From the NCBI GenBank assembly GCA_001051155.2, contig JYIP02000007.1:2854342-2918341 (forward strand): a stretch of 64,000 nucleotides of DNA, read 5' to 3'. Within the stretch, counting starts at the first letter, position 1; each line of letters opens with the position of its first letter. The position numbers and the translations under genes are program-made. The notes under the pieces are model-generated. The model saw nothing but the letters and a program-made list of their open reading frames with translations, ran no database searches and was not told the origin of the DNA. Positions 53,520 to 63,400 of this stretch are shown here, in pieces. Origin of the DNA: Chrysoporthe austroafricana (taxonomy: Eukaryota; Ascomycota; Sordariomycetes; Diaporthales; Cryphonectriaceae).

Positions 53520-54472
53520 ATCTGGAACAGACAATACTTCATTAGCATTAGCAGGCAGGCCGACGATCATTCGCTACATGGACTGGTGCGCAAGAAAAGA
53601 AGCCCCCTGATATCAGGATGCCCACTCTCCCAGGCTTTGAACGTATCGCTTGGAGCAGCCTTGACTCCAGAGGGTCGCAGAGGTGTGGGTGGGAAATCGC
53701 TTGGTCGAGATATTCGAAGCTGCTTCGACGATGACGGCAACCGGAAGGCGAGTTCTGGCAACCTAGACCCAGGAACCGTCGATCTGTAATGGCAATGGCC
53801 GCTAAAGTACAAGGCAATCCTGATTGTATACCCTAGCAGACACGAGTGCAGTACAAAATGTCTGTTTTGTGCATACAATTCAAGACGGCGAGTTCATCGC
53901 ATAGCCAGAACCCAGAACGGCGAGCCACCTGTAGCTTGGCATTAGGCGCGGTACACCGGCGCTCCCGGTTGCGTACTGCAAGGTGCAATGCAGTACTTGA
54001 CGTCGACCCGTCTAGTGCAGCTCAAATGAAAAGAGACAATGGACAAACGGTATCGATGTGGGAGCAAAGCCTAGCGGGCTGTTTCGAACCGTGAGGGAGA
54101 GAGTCTTAAGGAGCGAAAGGAGGGGAGGGCAAAGTGGTGGTTGGTCATGGTGGTGTCAGCAACGTCGCATTTGCTCTTGAAAATCGCACCACCGTCTCGG
54201 CGCTCCGACGCGTCTAGCAGGGATACGCGGGAATGATCCCTGACCTCGAGGTTCAGGGATGGGCGGCTGCGGCGGCTCCTCTTGGGGTATGTGCTCGGAC
54301 CACTGCGTGGCTCGTGAGGGGGCACGCTGGGACGACGAGACAGCCAAAGCAGTAGCCCCGGGGGGTTTCGACGCACCCAAACCGGGCTAGATTGATGCAA
54401 AACCCCCCATGACCCGTCTCTTTTCCCTTCTCTTCGTGGGCCTTCGCTCTGCCGCCGCCATCCTGGTCCACC
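53520..54472. other. Divergent spacer, no gene; family B scrap
   Basis: Separates the start at 53513 from 54473. A short family B piece, GGTTTCGACGCACCCAAACC followed by GGGCTAGATTGATGC, is at 54364-54400. No further feature was seen. Confidence 0.45.
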
Positions 54473-55866
54473 ATGAGCCCAGAAGGCTTACAGTGCCCAC
54501 AGCCTGTGCGGCCGTCTCGCAGACGCCCCGCTTCGCTTGACGGCATTGACCCTGGACACCCGCCTACGAAGCGCCGTCGGCTGCTGCCCACCCCATCTGC
54601 CAGCCCCCTGAGGACACCCAGGCGGGCTCTCGCGCCCGACAACTCAGATCTACCACCCGAGAGGCGCTGTCCGGTACAGCCGCCGTCGTTGGCTTCGTCG
54701 GTGCGCAGCTGGCTGTCGAACGTCCCCAGCCCGGACGCCATCCCTCGTCCGAACACCGCACCGCCCTCCTCCCTACGCCTACCTTCGAGCTACCTACCTT
54801 CCCGCTGCCCACCTCCGAGCCGAAAGCCGACATGTCGCTGCCAGACTCGACGCGGCCGCCCTCGGTCGCCTCCACTGCCAACACAAGACCGAGCACATCG
54901 GATCCTTTGTATCGCGAAACGATCCACTGGAACGGCATCACATTGGACCCCACGGGAATGGCAATAGCGGAAGAGGAAGAGATCCGGGGGCTGATGGATC
55001 ACTATATTCTCAAACAGCGAGAAGGTTCTCCTCCGCTGTCCGATGAAGAAGTGAAGGAGGTGGTGATGAAGGCGGCCGATCTTCTGGACAATACGGAAGG
55101 AAAAGCGGGCGACATCATAGACACCAAAGCATTCCTCCTGAAGCGCCGTGGGGTCGCGGAAGGCCGCAACGCGCAGTGGAGCATCGATGCCCTGCCGACC
55201 AACCCCAAGTACCCACATCAGCTCTTCGCGCCGAAACCCGACCGCCATTACGGCTACCCCCTCGGCCGCAAGTTCGACTGGACAGAGGAGGAGATGGCCG
55301 TGATCAACCACCGGGCGGCACAGCCCTACACCCAGCCGACGAGGGACAACCTCTTCCCGTTCCTGGCGCTCGAGGTCAAGTCCGAGGCCACCGGCGGGGT
55401 CTTGTACGTTGCCGAGAACCAAGGCGCGGGCAGCGGTGTCCACATCGTCGCGTCCCAGCGCTGGTTGCTGAAGCAGGCTTTCCCCTCCCGGGACCCCGCG
55501 GCTGCTGATGCCGTCGCCTTCGTCGGGGCTGTCTCGCAGCGGACCGGTGTGTTCTACATCGTCTGGTATTCGGACAGAAAGGCCCGCTACGTCATGTCCA
55601 AGATCAAGGTCATCTCGTTTCTGGAGGCCGCGGACATTCAGCGATGTAGGGATCTCGTGAGCAACATTGTGGACTACGGGTCAGGGAAACGGCTGCTTCT
55701 CATCCGAGAGGCGCTTGCCAGACTAGACCCCGTCCCTTCGCACTGGAAGAAGTCTCGCCCGGCCAGTGCCATCGCCGAGACGCCCTCAGCTTCGTTCACT
55801 GAAGAAGAGACACGGTCCAATAAAAGTCGGGAAGAGGCAGTGGATAGACAACCAGATTCACAATGA
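54473..55866 (+). CDS. PD-(D/E)XK-like nuclease-fold protein, probable N-terminal frameshift
   Basis: The main frame from ATG 54832 (344 residues) has the full conserved core: YRETIHWNGITLDPTGMAI, KREG-like helix, APKPD (Asp137), FPFLALEVKSEATGG (Glu181-x-Lys183), AENQGAGSG and YIVWYSDRKARYVMSKIK, then HWKKSRPAS. This is a widespread fungal PD-(D/E)XK-like family with the catalytic residues kept. The family usually has a disordered, Arg/Pro-rich N-terminus; such a sequence (PTKRRRLLPTPSASP, VRSWLSNVPSPD) starts at ATG 54473 but in another frame, and the two frames change over between about 54730 and 54830. No splice pair fits, so a single indel is inferred. A shorter protein from 54832 remains possible. 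Confidence 0.65.
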
Positions 55867-56249
55867 AGCTTCAATTCTGTCCTGTCCTCGTGATTATCAT
55901 TTCTACCCTGTCCTTACGGGCCACTCTTCGTCGCCCACAGGCCTTTGGTCTTGACGATAACCTGCTCTTATACGTGATGGGGGAACGCCTCTCAAACGCA
56001 CATCTACAGCCCTCAAAATGATCCCTTTTCCTGATGCTCACGAAGTTGCCATTTCCAAATTCTCCTCCTGTGGTACCAACGCACGCATTATGGGCCTGTA
56101 GGTGGAGAGTGTGGAGTAGGATGGTAGTGGGAGCGCGCGCTGCGGCTAACGGCCAGCTCTCGGGACAGGCATATGGCCTGGATGACGAAGAGTGGAAACT
56201 TCCATCGTGGTGGTAGGGGTTGCCGGGTCTAATCATGGGTACTGACTAA

Positions 56250-56640
56250 TCGAACTGATGACAGGACAGGGTCGGTGCAGCCAGTGCTATTTCCCTAATC
56301 CCCGCTGCAGGCATGGCTTCGACGCACCGAAGCCAAAAAAAGCCAACGGATTGATGCAGTCCTTCCGATGTTGCAAGATTTTTGGAACAGCAATAGTAGC
56401 ATTGTTGTATATTGAATTCAGGCCAGCTTTCTCAGTAGACCAATGAATATCAATGTGGTGGTTAGGATCTCGTGGGCGGGTAGGCCCGCGCGCGTGGCAA
56501 CCCCTGTCCGATCCACAGCCTCGCGGTCTCGGGTAGCTTCAGCGTCGCAGCCTCGTCACGCATCAGGCCTACTTATAGGCGAGACAGCATTGCGAGTACG
56601 CTCTCTTTGGCCGGCTTGTCTCTGTGCTAGCTAGCCAGGC
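56250..56640 (+). repeat. Repeat family B, long copy
   Basis: Starts GATGACAGGACAGGGTCGGT, then GCTTCGACGCACCGAAGCC, AAGCCAACGGATTGATGCAG, TTCAGGCCAGCTTTCTCAGT, AGACCAATGAATATCAATGT and ATCTCGTGGGCGGGTAGGCC, CAACCCCTGTCCGATCCAC, AGGCGAGACAGCATTGCGAG. It shows the complete order of the family. Confidence 0.75.
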
Positions 56641-56841
56641 CGCCCACGGGCCTACCTGGCAATGGCTCGAGAACCCGGAGGTGAGAAGACTTCGACGTCC
56701 TCGAGGCGCAGCAGTAGAAGAAGCTGCTGCTGGTAGTGCAGCCTGAGGGGCGGTGCAGTTCGGCTTCCTTGGGGGCGAGCCTTCGTCGCTCATTAGGAAG
56801 GGGGGAGGCAAGAAAACAAAAATCAAATTGAAAAGAGCCAA

Positions 56842-58090
56842 CTAAATATACCAACGCTGAGTGGTCCTTCCCTTTAGCCGCAATTCATAGATAAGACTTT
56901 TAATCTTGTGCATAAGTAGTATCAACTCGGACTCACTGGCCACAGCGCTATCCGTCTGTAATACGTCTGCAGATTCCAAGTCCACCGCCATTATGCTCTC
57001 ACCAGTCCAGAGAAAGCTATGCAAATGAGGCTCGCGGTATGCAATGCCGTACTTAGCCAGCTGGTCGCATGTCTTTCGAAGCTCTTGTTGCAGTGACGGA
57101 TGGATAAGATGGTCGCTACCTCGTGATGCTTTTGCCGGATTGATCAGGTCTTCGAGAGGCAGTTCATGAAGCATCTTACCCTCAACGACCTGGAAGGCAA
57201 GAGCCGGAACACCATCACAAACAGCCTTGCCGAAGCAGCGGGGAACGCAATGGCCCTGAAGCGGCCTCAGCCGCTCGAACAAACGCACCTTATTGGTAAA
57301 TTCGGCCCGCGTATCGTGATCCTGCTTTTTTATTATAATCGACGCAGGTAGCAGCCACCCGGCAAGCTTCTGCTCAAGCCGCCGCCGGGCACGATCTGGC
57401 AGCCAGGAGAGGACGCGGGCCAGGATTGGCGTTGCTGGGCAGCTCGGGACCTCGAGCTGGAAGATGGGCCGACTGCTGCAGATCCGCTCCGCCCTTGCCG
57501 AGAACGTGCGGCTGCCCAGACGCACTTCCTACGAGGTGAATTCTCTCAGTGAAACCGCACGGCTCCTGAATTCCTTTTTTGAATCCCTAGCTGGCGCAAC
57601 CAACCTTGATGATGTTCACCTCCGCAGAGCATGCAGCCCCTTCTCGACGTCGTCGTCGAACTTGTGATCTCCCGAGCTTGTAAGAGGGAAGAGGGTCAAG
57701 GCCAGATTCGAACTCGTCTTCAACAATAGTTGGCAGAGTATTGTGTGACGGCCCCCGCGGCTGCCTGCTTCTCTTCGCATTCTGGTAGTAGTTGCACAGT
57801 GCTTCCGCGAGCAAGCTACCTGGATTCCTAGTTAGCCTCACTGTCTGACCGTACCATACTGGGGTGAGACCTACGTGGTTGTCCGGTTGGTGCCGGTTGT
57901 GAAGACGGGTGGGGTCGTACGGTCCGAGGAGGAAGAGGCTCGGGAGCGGGTGCACGGATGTGATGGCCGGGCCAGAAAGGTTTATGCTGAGCTTGATGGT
58001 AGTACTCTGCTGATGTTTCTGAGCCGTCCATACTGCTATGATGAGCACTGCCGAGGTTGATATAGCAAGTGTCTCTATTTGGCTGTCCAA
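56842..58090 (-). CDS. Kinase-like protein with altered catalytic residues (pseudokinase)
   Basis: Two exons: 58090-57605 and 57528-56842 (intron 76 nt, GTTGGT to CTCGTAG, phase 0), about 390 residues. Exon 2 has no ATG near its start, which supports the splice. Recognisable: PASIIIKKQD (Lys of the ATP site), LFERLRPLQGHCVPRCFG, PALAFQVVEGKMLHELPLED and SIMAVDLESAD (the metal Asp). The catalytic loop, normally H-x-D-x4-N, reads YREPHLHSF, so His, Asp and Asn are Tyr, Glu and Ser. Phosphotransfer is therefore doubtful. Exon 1 is Arg/Ser/Pro-rich and unconserved; its start is uncertain. A palindromic repeat array lies just upstream (58140-58265). Confidence 0.6.
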
Positions 58091-58139
58091 GGCCTGTCCT
58101 TATATATCCGGCATTTTAGTTGGGTATTTTGAATATGCT

Positions 58140-58265
58140 CTGATCTCACATATCCATGGATATGTTACATATGTGGCAGATCTCACATACCCATTGATAT
58201 GTTGGATATGTGATAGATCTCACAAAACCATGGATATGTGTCGGATCTCACGGATCCATTCTGAT
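58140..58265. repeat. Tandem ~35-bp repeats with palindromic CATATCCATGGATATG
   Basis: Four diverged units of the form (G/A)ATCTCACA(T/A)A, CC(A)CAT(G)GATATG, then GT(T/C)GGATATGTG. The most regular 16-mer, at 58149-58164, is a perfect palindrome. The array lies 50-175 bp upstream of the inferred start of the pseudokinase gene (58090, minus), a place where protein-binding sites would be expected. Confidence 0.65.
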
Positions 58266-58539
58266 TGGAGCCTTGATGTATCTGTAGGTTTATGTTAGCA
58301 AGAGATCTCGGGGGATCACCTACTAATATCGATACGGATCGTTGGCGTTTGGGGCCATCGTTATACGTGATACTTAAACCTCTCGCTGGCGTCGAAAGCC
58401 GGAGGACGAAATGGAAAAACTAGACGAGAAGCGCTACGGCCCTAGATACGAAGTACGATCGTCTTCGCAAGCAGCAGAAGATGTGATCCCAGAAGATAGC
58501 TCGGGTTATCCGTCGGGGGCTAGACAGCATGAAGAAGGT

Positions 58540-59120
58540 GGGTGGGTGGGTGGCGCGCGAACCCCTGTGCCCGGACCGGATCCAAACTTTTGAAACTTTT
58601 GCAAAAAATTTGGAAACTTTTGAAAGATTTTTGCACAGTCCGCCCGCCACAGCCCGCCCCCCGCCCCCCGCGCCGCTGCAGCGCCCGATTCCGCCGGGAA
58701 AGGAAGATAGACAGTAGCGCGCACCGATCTGCACCAAGTCCGGGGGCATTTTCCGGCGCAGCGCGGCAGCGAAGCGAGGCGAGGCCCATGTTCGTGCTGG
58801 GAAGAGGCCAAAGGCGCGCCCCGCTGCCCGGACACGCACGCGCGCGCGCGACACACAAGACGTCTGTTCCAGCCGTCCGCCGCGCGCAGCCCGCCACCCA
58901 CGCCTCGGCCGCGCCCCGCTTGGCCCGGGAATGCAAGCACGCGCCCGGGCGCACCCAGTTCCGGCCTGTCCGGCATGGTCTACGGCGCGGTGGGCGCAGC
59001 AGCGGCATTCGGGCCTGCTGGGCGGCCTGGCTGGACGGCGGTCTGTCTGCGCGCGCACGGGCCCTTGGCGGCGGCGCTGCCTTTTTTGGGGGGGGGGGCG
59101 GGGGGCGCCCTACAGCAGCA
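58540..59120. other. GC-rich stretch, no gene supported
   Basis: Very GC-rich, including a CGCGCG run at about 58843, with long frames on both strands (up to 212 codons) that have Arg/Ala/Pro/Gly-rich translations in every frame. This is what random GC-rich DNA gives. I see no domain; a GC-rich 5-prime region of an unknown gene cannot be excluded. Confidence 0.4.
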
Positions 59121-59474
59121 CCATCTAGCCTATACTTGTAATGCCCAATCTTCGTTGGGCGCTAAGCCAGAAATAGTATCAGCATCTCACCTCAGTTCGA
59201 TCAGGCGCGGCAATTTGATAAGGGGCGGGGTCTGGCAGCTAGCAACCATAATGCAATACTACCCCTTTTACCATAATAATAGAAATTTCTACTTTCCGTC
59301 GTCCAGGCCATATATAGAACTGGTTAATCTTTGCAAGCGCTGCTTTTTTTGCAATTATTTCGAGGTAAACTTGACTAAGCATAGTATCGAGCCTTTTGAA
59401 GACTAGCGCCGCCCTAATCGGGAATGGTGCCGCGCAGCCTTACGCAGCCTTACGCAGCCAGCCTTATTCCCCCA

Positions 59475-59585
59475 GCCTCAATACTTTTCAAAGCGCATTA
59501 TTCTTCGCAGTAATGACTTAAGCAAGTTTTTGTAATCCCTGCCATCCCTTGACGGCGCCGGCAGCAGACGTAATATTGAAGACAG
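59475..59585 (+). repeat. Repeat family F copy 1
   Basis: CATTATTCTTCGCAGTAAT, AGCAAGTTT, GTAATCCCTGCCATCCC, then GACGGCGCCGGCAGCAGACG. The second copy is at 63305-63400 (CATCATTCTTCTCAGCAATT, GATAATCCCTGTCGTCCC, same end). Confidence 0.7.
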
Positions 59586-59689
59586 AGCCCAGCCCGCGAG
59601 AACCGAGATCTTTACTATCAATTGCAACAGAATAGAAACAAACTTTCAACTATGCCAGCTTAACGCATATTATTCGGGAAGATCCAAAA

Positions 59690-59940
59690 AGCTTAGGATA
59701 AGAGAGATCTAGCCCTGACTAAAGCTCTAGAAGAAAATAAGGTCTTGAAAGAACAAGCTGAAGCCGTACGGTCTAAAAAAAGAAAGAAAGTTGATATCAG
59801 TCCGAATTCGAAATTTGCAAGCATTGAGGATATACAGAGGGCACAAAATGCAGTTTATTAAGATAGCAACAATCAGGATAGAGAGAGCGATATTGAATTA
59901 ATTACTGACGAAAAGGATTGTATTATAGTGGATATATAGA
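59690..59940 (+). pseudogene. Pogo/Fot1-like transposase C-terminal relic
   Basis: The plus strand reads LALTKALEENKVLKEQAEAV, KKRKKVDISPNSKFASIEDI, QRAQNAV, then TAA and an acidic remainder. KKRKKV.ISP.SKFASIE.I..AQNAV agrees with the relic at 38595-38865, so both come from the same transposon family. No DDE catalytic triad, start or terminal repeat is visible nearby. Confidence 0.55.
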
Positions 59941-60120
59941 GCAATAGAATTGATATTTTATAAAATATATATATGTGCGGTGCGGCTGGCCAGGGGTGCC
60001 AGAAAGGGGGGGGGTTGCCAGAAACTAGGGTGTCCGACTTAGAGCCACCCTATTTCGTTTGCACAACTGTGCCGATCAGTTCGCTTTCCCTCTCGGCGTG
60101 GGCCTCTGCCTTCCTCCAAC

Positions 60121-61638
60121 CTAGCCCGAGTCCCGTTCCTTGGCCCTCCCGGAGCTATGTTTCTTTAGATAGGAGCCCGATGGCGGACTGTGCGAGTCCC
60201 TGTGGCGCTTGTTGGACGAGGATTTGCGGTGACGCTGGCGTTTTCCCGTGAAGCTCGTGGCGAAGCTCGCTGCCGGCCCGGTGGCAGTATGGATTGATGT
60301 AGTTGATGCCTGGTTGTGCCCCTGTTGGCTGTCTTGCTCGTCGCCATGTCGTGCGACGATGTAACTCTCGTAATCCGCAAGTTCGTCCGAGCTCGAGTCG
60401 TTCTCGGAGCGTGTCTCCAGCTGTGATAGAGGGGGGGTTTCCTGAGCTACTGAAGTCCCTGCTTGGTGGTACCTGGAGTTTGCGGTCTGGATGAAGGCGT
60501 CTCGGTGCTGCTTCGCCAAGTCCCTCGCGTTCCTGAATGCCGTGGCACCTTCAACGAAAACCTCACGCTTGCCTGTCATAGCATAGCTACCAACCTGGGT
60601 CATGTGGTATTCGGGCCGGCCCCCTGCCGTTACGGGCGCGGTAGCGTGGTGAGCGTATATCTTGAGCTGGTCATCATGGTAGGTCGAGCTGTACGTGTAT
60701 GCCTTGCCGTCGTAGAGGGGCTCCTCCTGGCCGTAGTTCTGCAGGCTGTGCATGGCGCGGGCCCCAGCCGCTCCGTCGTAGCGAGCTTGTCGCATCATCA
60801 CTGCCGCAGATCCGTCTGGGCCTTTCGCCTCCACAAAGAAGTTTGGCGCCATTATTATATGTGTCATAGTGGAAGGGATAATGTGATGTTGGAGTTCGTT
60901 GCGGATAGCTGGATTGAGTTGCTTAGGAAGGGCTCCAAGAGCGATATCTGGTCTCGGTGCTACTATAGTCCCGTCGGTAAGTGGTTCCAGATTCGCGAAA
61001 GCCACAGTATGGGTACATGGGTAGTTGTCTTCCGGCGGACCAATAATAACAGGGAATATGTTATTCAAAACATCTCTTTCGTCTATCGCTTGGGCACTGG
61101 TCTTGCAGAAAGTCGAGAATGCGTCTTCCGAAAAGCGAGAGGGCGAGAGGGACGGCCTTGGGACCACCAGTGCCGCTTTGACTTCTTCCAAATTTGGCAC
61201 TTGCGAATCCCAGGTAGGATGAATCCCATAGTCGGTCAAATGCTGGTCGAACCCACGGTTGTGAGTTGAGAACTTCTTGCTCTTGGTCGTCGCTGACTTT
61301 GGAACAGTCATTGGATCGGTAGACTTGGTTGCTCGGCTTTGGGATGTAGAGCTCATGGCGCCGGCGGTTTGGTGGTTCCTTGCTGTAAGAGCGGGGTACC
61401 CTCGAAGGTCGCGCAGGTCTGGTCCGCCGCAGCGTGCAAATCGAGCGAGATCTCCGGTAAGCCCTGTTGGCGGTGGCGGCGGAGGAGAGGCAAGCCGTGC
61501 ACGATTCCGTCGGTCGAGTTCTTTCAGGGCCGAGCGGATGCCTGGGCCTGGGTCCGATACAGAGGCATCTTTATGCTCGTGCTGGTGGTGGTCGTAGCGC
61601 CCTGGCACGGGCCCGCTGTCTGTAGGCTTGGATTCCAT
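60121..61638 (-). CDS. DUF7924-like PD-(D/E)XK fold protein, intact
   Basis: Single frame from ATG 61638 to 60121, 505 residues. The N-terminus (about 60 residues, KPTDSGPVPGRYD, HEHKDAS) also occurs in the relic at 25212-26588. The conserved part begins with WDSQVPNLEEVKAALV, then NIFPVIIG, FANLEPLTDG, RPDIALGA (Asp231), HHIIPST, APNFFVEAKGPDGSAAVMMR (Glu270-x-Lys272), QARYDGAAGARAMHSLQNYG and TYSSTYHDDQLKIYAHH. This order matches the fungal DUF7924 family, and the Asp, Glu and Lys fit a restriction-endonuclease-type site. The C-terminus is basic and Ser rich. The role is not known. There are no defects. Confidence 0.8.
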   Translation of the reverse strand: MESKPTDSGPVPGRYDHHQHEHKDASVSDPGPGIRSALKELDRRNRARLASPPPPPPTGLTGDLARFARCGGPDLRDLRGYPALTARNHQTAGAMSSTSQSRATKSTDPMTVPKSATTKSKKFSTHNRGFDQHLTDYGIHPTWDSQVPNLEEVKAALVVPRPSLSPSRFSEDAFSTFCKTSAQAIDERDVLNNIFPVIIGPPEDNYPCTHTVAFANLEPLTDGTIVAPRPDIALGALPKQLNPAIRNELQHHIIPSTMTHIIMAPNFFVEAKGPDGSAAVMMRQARYDGAAGARAMHSLQNYGQEEPLYDGKAYTYSSTYHDDQLKIYAHHATAPVTAGGRPEYHMTQVGSYAMTGKREVFVEGATAFRNARDLAKQHRDAFIQTANSRYHQAGTSVAQETPPLSQLETRSENDSSSDELADYESYIVARHGDEQDSQQGHNQASTTSIHTATGPAASFATSFTGKRQRHRKSSSNKRHRDSHSPPSGSYLKKHSSGRAKERDSG

Positions 61639-61850
61639 GGTCTGTTGCGTTGTCAAGCGTGTGAAGTGAAGTGAATGGCAGAAGTGAAGACGGAAGACGG
61701 GGAGGGGGGCAGCTAGCAAAACGGCTTGGCTACTTATAGTTTTTCCTAACCGCTAACTGCTATTATTCGCATACCCAAAAGCTTTTATTAAAATATTCTA
61801 TTGTAAATATACAAGCAGTTCGGTAGATATTTGGTATTCTGTGCTTTGTT
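61639..61850 (-). promoter_or_regulatory. Promoter and 5-prime leader, source of the duplicated cassette
   Basis: Upstream of ATG 61638. Contains TTGTCAAGCGTGTGAAGTGA, TGGCAGAAGTGAAGACGGAA, GCTACTTATAGTTTTTCCTA, TTCTATTGTAAATATACAAG and CAGTTCGGTAGATATT. The same order is at 26589-26850. Sequence identity is high apart from small indels, so both genes would be expected to share regulation if both are transcribed. Confidence 0.75.
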
Positions 61851-61929
61851 CTCCCGCTACTGCTGGCTGGCTGCCAGACCCAAGACCCTAGACGCCTCTC
61901 CTCCCTCTTCTTTCCTCTTTCTCTATCCG

Positions 61930-62120
61930 CCGAACTAAGTCTGCTGCGGGCGCTATTAGGAAGGGGGGCTGCGTATTTAATTACCATCCGGTCTATACTT
62001 GATGGAATTTGCAGTCTTCTGGCACTATTGGGCTTACGTTTGTAAAACTCTTTTTCCAGAACCATTGAATCTATTTAGAGTGCTTAATCTTCGCGGGCGC
62101 TGCCTTTTTTTAGGAGGAAG
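61930..62120 (-). repeat. Repeat family A copy, inverted
   Basis: GCGGGCGCTATTAGG, TTCTGGCACTATTGGGCTTA, GTGCTTAATCTTCGCGGGCG are the family A words on the minus strand. The minus frame 61763-62065 through it is not a gene. Confidence 0.55.
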
Positions 62121-62589
62121 GAAGGGCCTGGGGTCTAGCAGCCAGCCAGCAATAGCGGGAAAACAAAGCACAGAATAAATATTCCTACTCGGTTGCGTTC
62201 CAACGGTCGGGATCCGTTTCGAAGCTCCCGAGTCTAACGGTCCCGTGACGGCTATATCGCTTTTAGCGCTCGCTAAACGAGCTCAAGAACCGAATAGCGC
62301 CTAGCCTGCCAAATAACGCGGGCCGAAACCACGCGCCGCCTACGGCGTCCTGCGGTTTTCGCCGGCCCGCGTTCGCAAGCGCCATTCTGGTTCTCTCGCT
62401 ATATACGCCTCTAGTCTGGCCGGCGTGGAGGCTCCTCCCGACCGACCCGACCTCCCGACCGACCGCACCTTCCTATCGGTCAGACCGGCCATCTCCGAGG
62501 AAAAATTCGCCGAATTGGTCTAGCATTTATCCGCAGATAGTGCCTAGACGGAGGATTCTTCTGCGCCGAGCATACAGATAGAGGGCCTG

Positions 62590-62668
62590 TCGGTCTGGAA
62601 GGCTTGTCAGTCTGGAAGGCTTGTCGGTCTAGAGGGCTTGTCGGTCTAGAGGGCTTCTCGGTCTGGAA
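62590..62668 (+). repeat. 17/18-bp tandem repeat
   Basis: Units GGTCTGGAAGGCTTGTC, AGTCTGGAAGGCTTGTC, GGTCTAGAGGGCTTGTC, GGTCTAGAGGGCTTCTC and a partial GGTCTGGAAG follow each other. The surrounding 62130-62830 shows no gene. Confidence 0.85.
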
Positions 62669-62959
62669 GAACCTGCCAAAGAAAACGTTAGCCAGAATCC
62701 TTAGCAGAAATATACAAACCTAATTTACAGCTACCAGTACAAGCCGGCTAGAGAAAACAGAATTTATTATTAATATTTATTATCGAAATAAGCAGGTTAA
62801 GCTTAGGCTGAGAAAGGGTTAGGATATTGCGAATCGTCTTTACTGCTAAGGAAAGCAGTACTGCTATTATCAAATTCCTCTTGCAAAAGAGGGATATAGG
62901 TTTTGCATTATCGTATCTGAAGCCGAAGCTCTTTGACAGTAAGGGTTTGAGAGTAAGTT

Positions 62960-63195
62960 TCGCTATAGCGCATGTGGAAGGACATGGACCGAGAGCACCA
63001 GCGCCAGCATGGGCAGATGCGTGATCATGTGCTCGTCATGAACCTGAGCGTGTATGCGGGCTTGTCTAGGCTGTTGAGCATGGCGATGGTGGCGAACACG
63101 CACATCTCCGTAAGCGAGTACCTGACCTGGAACATGCTCAGGATCAGCTTAGGGATCGGGCAGTCGCGGAAAAACGGGAGTGCGAAGCTGGAAGC
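62960..63195 (-). pseudogene. Relic of a GC3-rich membrane protein
   Basis: The minus strand reads FALPFFRDCPIPKLILSMFQ then RYSLTEMCVFATIAMLNSLD, DKPAYTLRFMTST, followed by a stop, after which THLPMLALVLSVHVL can be read in a shifted frame. The codons end mostly in G or C. As with 37885-38420 and 39590-40360, this hydrophobic, GC3-rich piece is embedded in AT-richer DNA. I do not recognise the family. Confidence 0.4.
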
Positions 63196-63304
63196 ATTCC
63201 TACATAAATTCAACTGTTATATGGCTGCCGTAGCGATCCAGAATTAATACCCTAGGCTCGGAAAGGTCGTCTGGTTGGCTAGCCGGAATGATATCTCTGC
63301 ACAA

Positions 63305-63400
63305 CCTCAATACGCATCATTCTTCTCAGCAATTAGTCAAGCAAGTTTCGATAATCCCTGTCGTCCCCCGACGGCGCCGGCAGCAGACGTGGTTTTGCAG
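63305..63400 (+). repeat. Repeat family F copy 2
   Basis: CATCATTCTTCTCAGCAATT, AGCAAGTTTCGATAATCCCT, GTCGTCCCCCGACGGCGCC, GGCAGCAGACG. It is the partner of 59475-59585. No gene was found in the following 63400-63690. Confidence 0.7.

Noticed and set aside
58506..59141. Overlapping frames of up to 212 codons in GC-rich DNA
   Set aside because: Stop-poor because of base composition, equally open on both strands, with no recognisable motif.
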